Shown here in pieces: positions 7,529 to 9,886 of a DNA stretch of 9,886 bases. Each line of letters begins with the position of its first letter. The stretch's first letter is position 1. The position numbers were made by a program, and so were the translations under genes. Source of the DNA: Candidatus Eiseniibacteriota bacterium (GTDB lineage Bacteria; Eisenbacteria; RBG-16-71-46); the NCBI GenBank assembly GCA_005893185.1, contig VBOS01000237.1:1-9886 (forward strand), read 5' to 3'. A model generated the notes under the pieces. It saw only the letters and a program-made list of their open reading frames with translations, searched no databases and had not been told where the DNA came from.

Positions 7529-8491
7529 ATGCGAAGCAGGGCTCGCCTCGCAGCCGCGCTTCTCGCCCTCGCGGCGACTGGTTTCATCGCGCAAATCGCC
7601 CGGGCCACGAGCGGCCAGACGCCGCTCGCCTACATCGCCGCGATCTCGGGCCGTGTGGACGTCGCGCGCTCGTCGAAGACCGGCGAGCGCGGCACGATCG
7701 GCTTGGCGTTGCTCAAGGGAGACCGCGTCCAGGTCGGCGCCGGCAGCGGGGCGACGCTGTTCTTCAACGACGGCAACCTGCTCGAGCTGTCCGAGAAGAG
7801 CACGATCACGGTCGGGACCCAGAACAAGGGAGCCCGGCGTCCGGAGCCCAACCCGGCGATGGCCGGGGTGTTCAAGTCGGTATCCGAGGGCGTGGTCGGC
7901 GGCTCGCGTGAGACCGGCCTCGTGGCGCTTGCGCCGGTGCGCGGCGGTCCGAGCGGCGCCGAGGTCATCCTCGCGCCTCGCCAGACCCAGATCCTGGACG
8001 ACCGGCCGATGTTCCGCTGGCGGGCGGTGGCGGGCGCCAACCGCTATCGCGTCGTCGTCAGCGGGGAAGCGGGGGAGCTGTGGCAGCGCGAGACCGGCGA
8101 CACATCGCTGGCCTATCCCGCGGATGCCGCTCCCCTGCCGCGCGGCGGCGACGTGCTGTGGGCGCTCCACGCTTCGAACGACCGCGGATCGCTGGCGGAA
8201 GAGGAGAACAGCTTCCAGATCAAGCCGGTTGCCGAATGTGACGCGATTCGCCACCAGCTCGAGCAGATCGAGAAGAACGCGGGCGGCGCCGCGCCGTTCG
8301 TGGCCGGGGCCTACTTGAGCGGACAGGGGCTGCTGCTCGACGCGATCGTCCGCCTCGAAGCGCTGTGCCGCGATCACCCGACCCAGCCGGGCCCGCACGA
8401 GGCGCTGGGGCGGCTCTATCGGGCCGTGGGGCTCATGGATCTGGCGGCGGCCGAGCTGCAGGATGCGCTGACTCTCGGCCGGCAGCCCTGA
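7529..8491 (+). CDS. Exported FecR-domain protein with Fn3-like and TPR-like regions
   Basis: This is a 320-residue protein. The start is set by GGAGG six bases upstream and by a Sec signal peptide (residues 1-26, hydrophobic core LAAALLALAATGFIAQIA, likely cleavage after ARA). Residues about 33-97 are a FecR domain: AAISGRVDVAR, then KGDRVQVGAGSGATLFFNDG and LELSEKSTITV. Residues about 156-231 resemble an Fn3-like beta domain of the type P-x-F-x-W...A-x-x-Y-x-V (RPMFRWRAVAGANRYRVVV). Residues about 235-316 are helical and TPR-like (LLLDAIVRLEALCRDHPTQPGPHEALGRLYRAVG). It is not a classical FecR sigma regulator: there is no cytoplasmic anti-sigma part or TonB-linked neighbour. An envelope-located scaffold or sensor is the likeliest role, by inference. 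It follows the giant gene by 83 bp, so co-transcription is possible, and it converges on the CHAT gene. No frame problem is seen in it. Confidence 0.88.
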   Translation: MRSRARLAAALLALAATGFIAQIARATSGQTPLAYIAAISGRVDVARSSKTGERGTIGLALLKGDRVQVGAGSGATLFFNDGNLLELSEKSTITVGTQNKGARRPEPNPAMAGVFKSVSEGVVGGSRETGLVALAPVRGGPSGAEVILAPRQTQILDDRPMFRWRAVAGANRYRVVVSGEAGELWQRETGDTSLAYPADAAPLPRGGDVLWALHASNDRGSLAEEENSFQIKPVAECDAIRHQLEQIEKNAGGAAPFVAGAYLSGQGLLLDAIVRLEALCRDHPTQPGPHEALGRLYRAVGLMDLAAAELQDALTLGRQP

Positions 8492-8504
8492 GGCCGCACC
8501 GCCG

Positions 8505-8527
8505 CGCAAGCCCGATTCGCAAGCGGG
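8505..8527. terminator. Weak possible bidirectional terminator between convergent genes
   Basis: The 43-bp gap between the two stop codons holds CCCGATT (8511-8517), CGC loop, AAGCGGG (8521-8527), a 7-bp stem with one mismatch. There is no U run on either strand. A direct repeat CGCAAGC (8505-8511 and 8518-8524) overlaps it. Position between convergent genes is the main support. Confidence 0.25.
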
Positions 8528-8534
8528 GCCGACG

Positions 8535-9886
8535 CTACTCCAGCGGACCCGCCTCGCCGATCAGGATGAACGGCGCCCAGTAGTACGGCGAGCGTGTCGC
8601 GTCGCGCGCGAGCAGCGTGCGCTTGGCCTCGGCCAGGGCGGCGGCGCGCGAACGCCTCCCCGCGAGCGCCTCGCCGTAGAAGCGCTTCATGAGATCGGCG
8701 GTCGAGCGATCGTTCACCGGCCACAGGCTCACGATCACACTGCGGGCGCCGCCCGCGAGAAACGCGCGCGCCAGCCCCACGACGCCTTCTCCGCGCTCGA
8801 CCCGGCCGAGGCCGGTCTCGCACGCCGAGAGCGTGACGAGCGAAGCATCGAGGCGCAGGCCCAGAACGTCACCGGCCTCGAGGCGCTGCGCGGCCCCCGA
8901 ATCCGCAGCCGCGAGCCACAGTCCCGAGCGCTCGGGCTCGGCCTCGTTCACGTCGCCGTGCGTCGCGATGTGTGCCACGCTCGCGCCTGGCAACGCCGCG
9001 AGGAGGCGCTCGCGCGTGGCGTCGCGGCCCGTCAGCGTCTGGATCCGCCGGCGCCCCGCCAGCGCCTCCAGGACTTTGACCTCGGCGGCGCTGCTGGGCA
9101 GCGGCTCGAGCGTGGGGGCCACGCGGTCGGGCTCGGCCGGGTCCGGGGTTGCTTTGACGCCGGAGGACTCTCCGCCCGCTCGGCTGGGGTTTCCAAACCA
9201 CGGGTCCCCCAGGGCGACGATCGTGCCGGTGGCGGTGCCTCCGGCACGCGCGGCGAGGGCCGAGGCCGATGGGGAATAGGACACGGCGTAGCGGCTGACG
9301 AGGTAGTCGCGCGCGGCCGGCTCGCCCGTGGCCGGCCGCGTCAGCAGCGCCTCGAAGGGAATCAGCGCCAGGATCCCGTCGGGAACTACGACCAGCCGCT
9401 CCACGCCGGCGAGGAGCGGCGCGGCCGGAGCCACGAGCGCTTCGTAGGGCTCGTGCTGCGCGGCGCGGAGCGGCGCTGTGCGCGTCGCCAGGGGGTCGGC
9501 CATGCCCCGCCGCAGGGTCTGGATCCGGGGCCTCAGGGCCTCGCGCCGGGGCAGCATGAAGTGCTTCCAGCCGCTCCGCCGGATCACCCACAGCGACGTG
9601 CTCGAGTCGCCCACGCTGTACTCCAGGAGCGCGTCGCGGTCCGACGGAAGCAGGCGTTGCGCCTCGACGAGCGTCAGCGTCGTTCGGCCCGATCGCCGGC
9701 CGGTCGCCGACAGGCGGTCGAGCAGCGAACGCCCGCGGGCGCGCTCGGCCAGCGCGTAGGCCCGCTCGGCGTAGCCGCTGTCGGGATGGAGCGGATCGAG
9801 CTTGCCGAGCAGGTGGATCATCGCCTCGAGGACGATGAGGTCGCGGGCGTACAGCTTGATGCTCTCGCGCTCGCCCTGGCGGCCGC
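8535..9886 (-). CDS. CHAT-domain caspase-like protease with TPR linker, N-terminus beyond window (partial)
   Basis: The frame is open from the right edge (9886) to TAG at 8535-8537. An internal ATG at 9821 exists, but 21 sensible residues precede it (ESIKLYARDLIVLEA), so the gene starts outside the window. Numbering from that Met, residues 18-39 (YAERAYALAERARGRSLLDRL) are the final TPR-type helices that usually join the TPR array to CHAT. The CHAT domain spans about 125-425. Its catalytic dyad is intact: His288 in HIATHGD and Cys334 in SACETG. It also has VPDGILALIPFEAL, SLWPVND, and the family-typical ending YWAPFILIG. CHAT proteins are clan CD cysteine proteases related to caspases and separase; TPR-CHAT members cut specific protein partners and some act in bacterial cell-death or defence pathways. 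The substrate here is unknown. The gene converges with the FecR-domain gene. Full-length relatives are commonly far longer, with several TPRs upstream. Confidence 0.92.
   Translation of the reverse strand, partial: GRQGERESIKLYARDLIVLEAMIHLLGKLDPLHPDSGYAERAYALAERARGRSLLDRLSATGRRSGRTTLTLVEAQRLLPSDRDALLEYSVGDSSTSLWVIRRSGWKHFMLPRREALRPRIQTLRRGMADPLATRTAPLRAAQHEPYEALVAPAAPLLAGVERLVVVPDGILALIPFEALLTRPATGEPAARDYLVSRYAVSYSPSASALAARAGGTATGTIVALGDPWFGNPSRAGGESSGVKATPDPAEPDRVAPTLEPLPSSAAEVKVLEALAGRRRIQTLTGRDATRERLLAALPGASVAHIATHGDVNEAEPERSGLWLAAADSGAAQRLEAGDVLGLRLDASLVTLSACETGLGRVERGEGVVGLARAFLAGGARSVIVSLWPVNDRSTADLMKRFYGEALAGRRSRAAALAEAKRTLLARDATRSPYYWAPFILIGEAGPLE

Noticed and set aside
4499..8491. 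A 1,330-codon open frame on the + strand spanning most of fragment 4
   Set aside because: Before 7529 its product is Arg/Gly/Ala-rich with no domains and lies out of frame over clear propeller and Ig domains. Only the part from ATG 7529 is real.

Overview
The window is very GC-rich, with G or C at most third codon positions. It holds three transcription-scale genes and almost no intergenic space. The largest gene ends in a FlgD-like/type-A-like C-terminal module. That module, the Sec-exported multi-domain architecture, the FecR-TPR gene and the CHAT gene together fit an uncultivated FCB-group-like bacterium such as Candidatus Eisenbacteria. This taxonomic guess is inference from protein style only.

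Positions 24-7445 (+) look like ONE giant exported protein gene of about 2,470 codons, interrupted three times: a frame change near 1822 (one extra base), a frame change near 3425 (one base short), and an in-frame TAG at 4875-4877. Read across the lesions, the order is: Sec signal peptide; two beta-sandwich-like modules; a thrombospondin type 3-like calcium loop; a matrixin (M10-type) zinc metalloprotease with HEIGHLLGLSH; a carboxypeptidase-regulatory-like domain; a Big_5-like domain; an IPT/TIG domain; seven-bladed propeller 1; an IPT-like linker; seven-bladed propeller 2; a Big_1-like domain; Big_5-like; IPT/TIG; seven-bladed YVTN-type propeller 3; and a FlgD-like C-terminal module. The strongest argument for one gene is structural. 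Lesion 1 lies inside the protease, lesion 2 in blade 3 of propeller 1, and the TAG in blade 5 of propeller 2. Each domain is complete only when the fragments are joined. Either the gene is decaying or the assembly carries errors.

Positions 7446-7528 are a short spacer with a perfect 16-bp palindrome and a good Shine-Dalgarno. It leads into a 320-residue exported protein with a FecR domain, an Fn3-like domain and a TPR-like tail (7529-8491, +). Facing it across 43 bp is the C-terminal part of a TPR-CHAT protease (8535-9886, -). Its His/Cys dyad is intact and its N-terminus lies beyond the right edge.

Working picture (inference): a cell-surface or secreted protease/adhesin-like giant protein next to an envelope FecR-TPR protein and a CHAT caspase-like protease. 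The last two are a recurrent kind of neighbourhood, but no direct functional link can be shown here. No RNA genes, CRISPR arrays or insertion sequences were seen.
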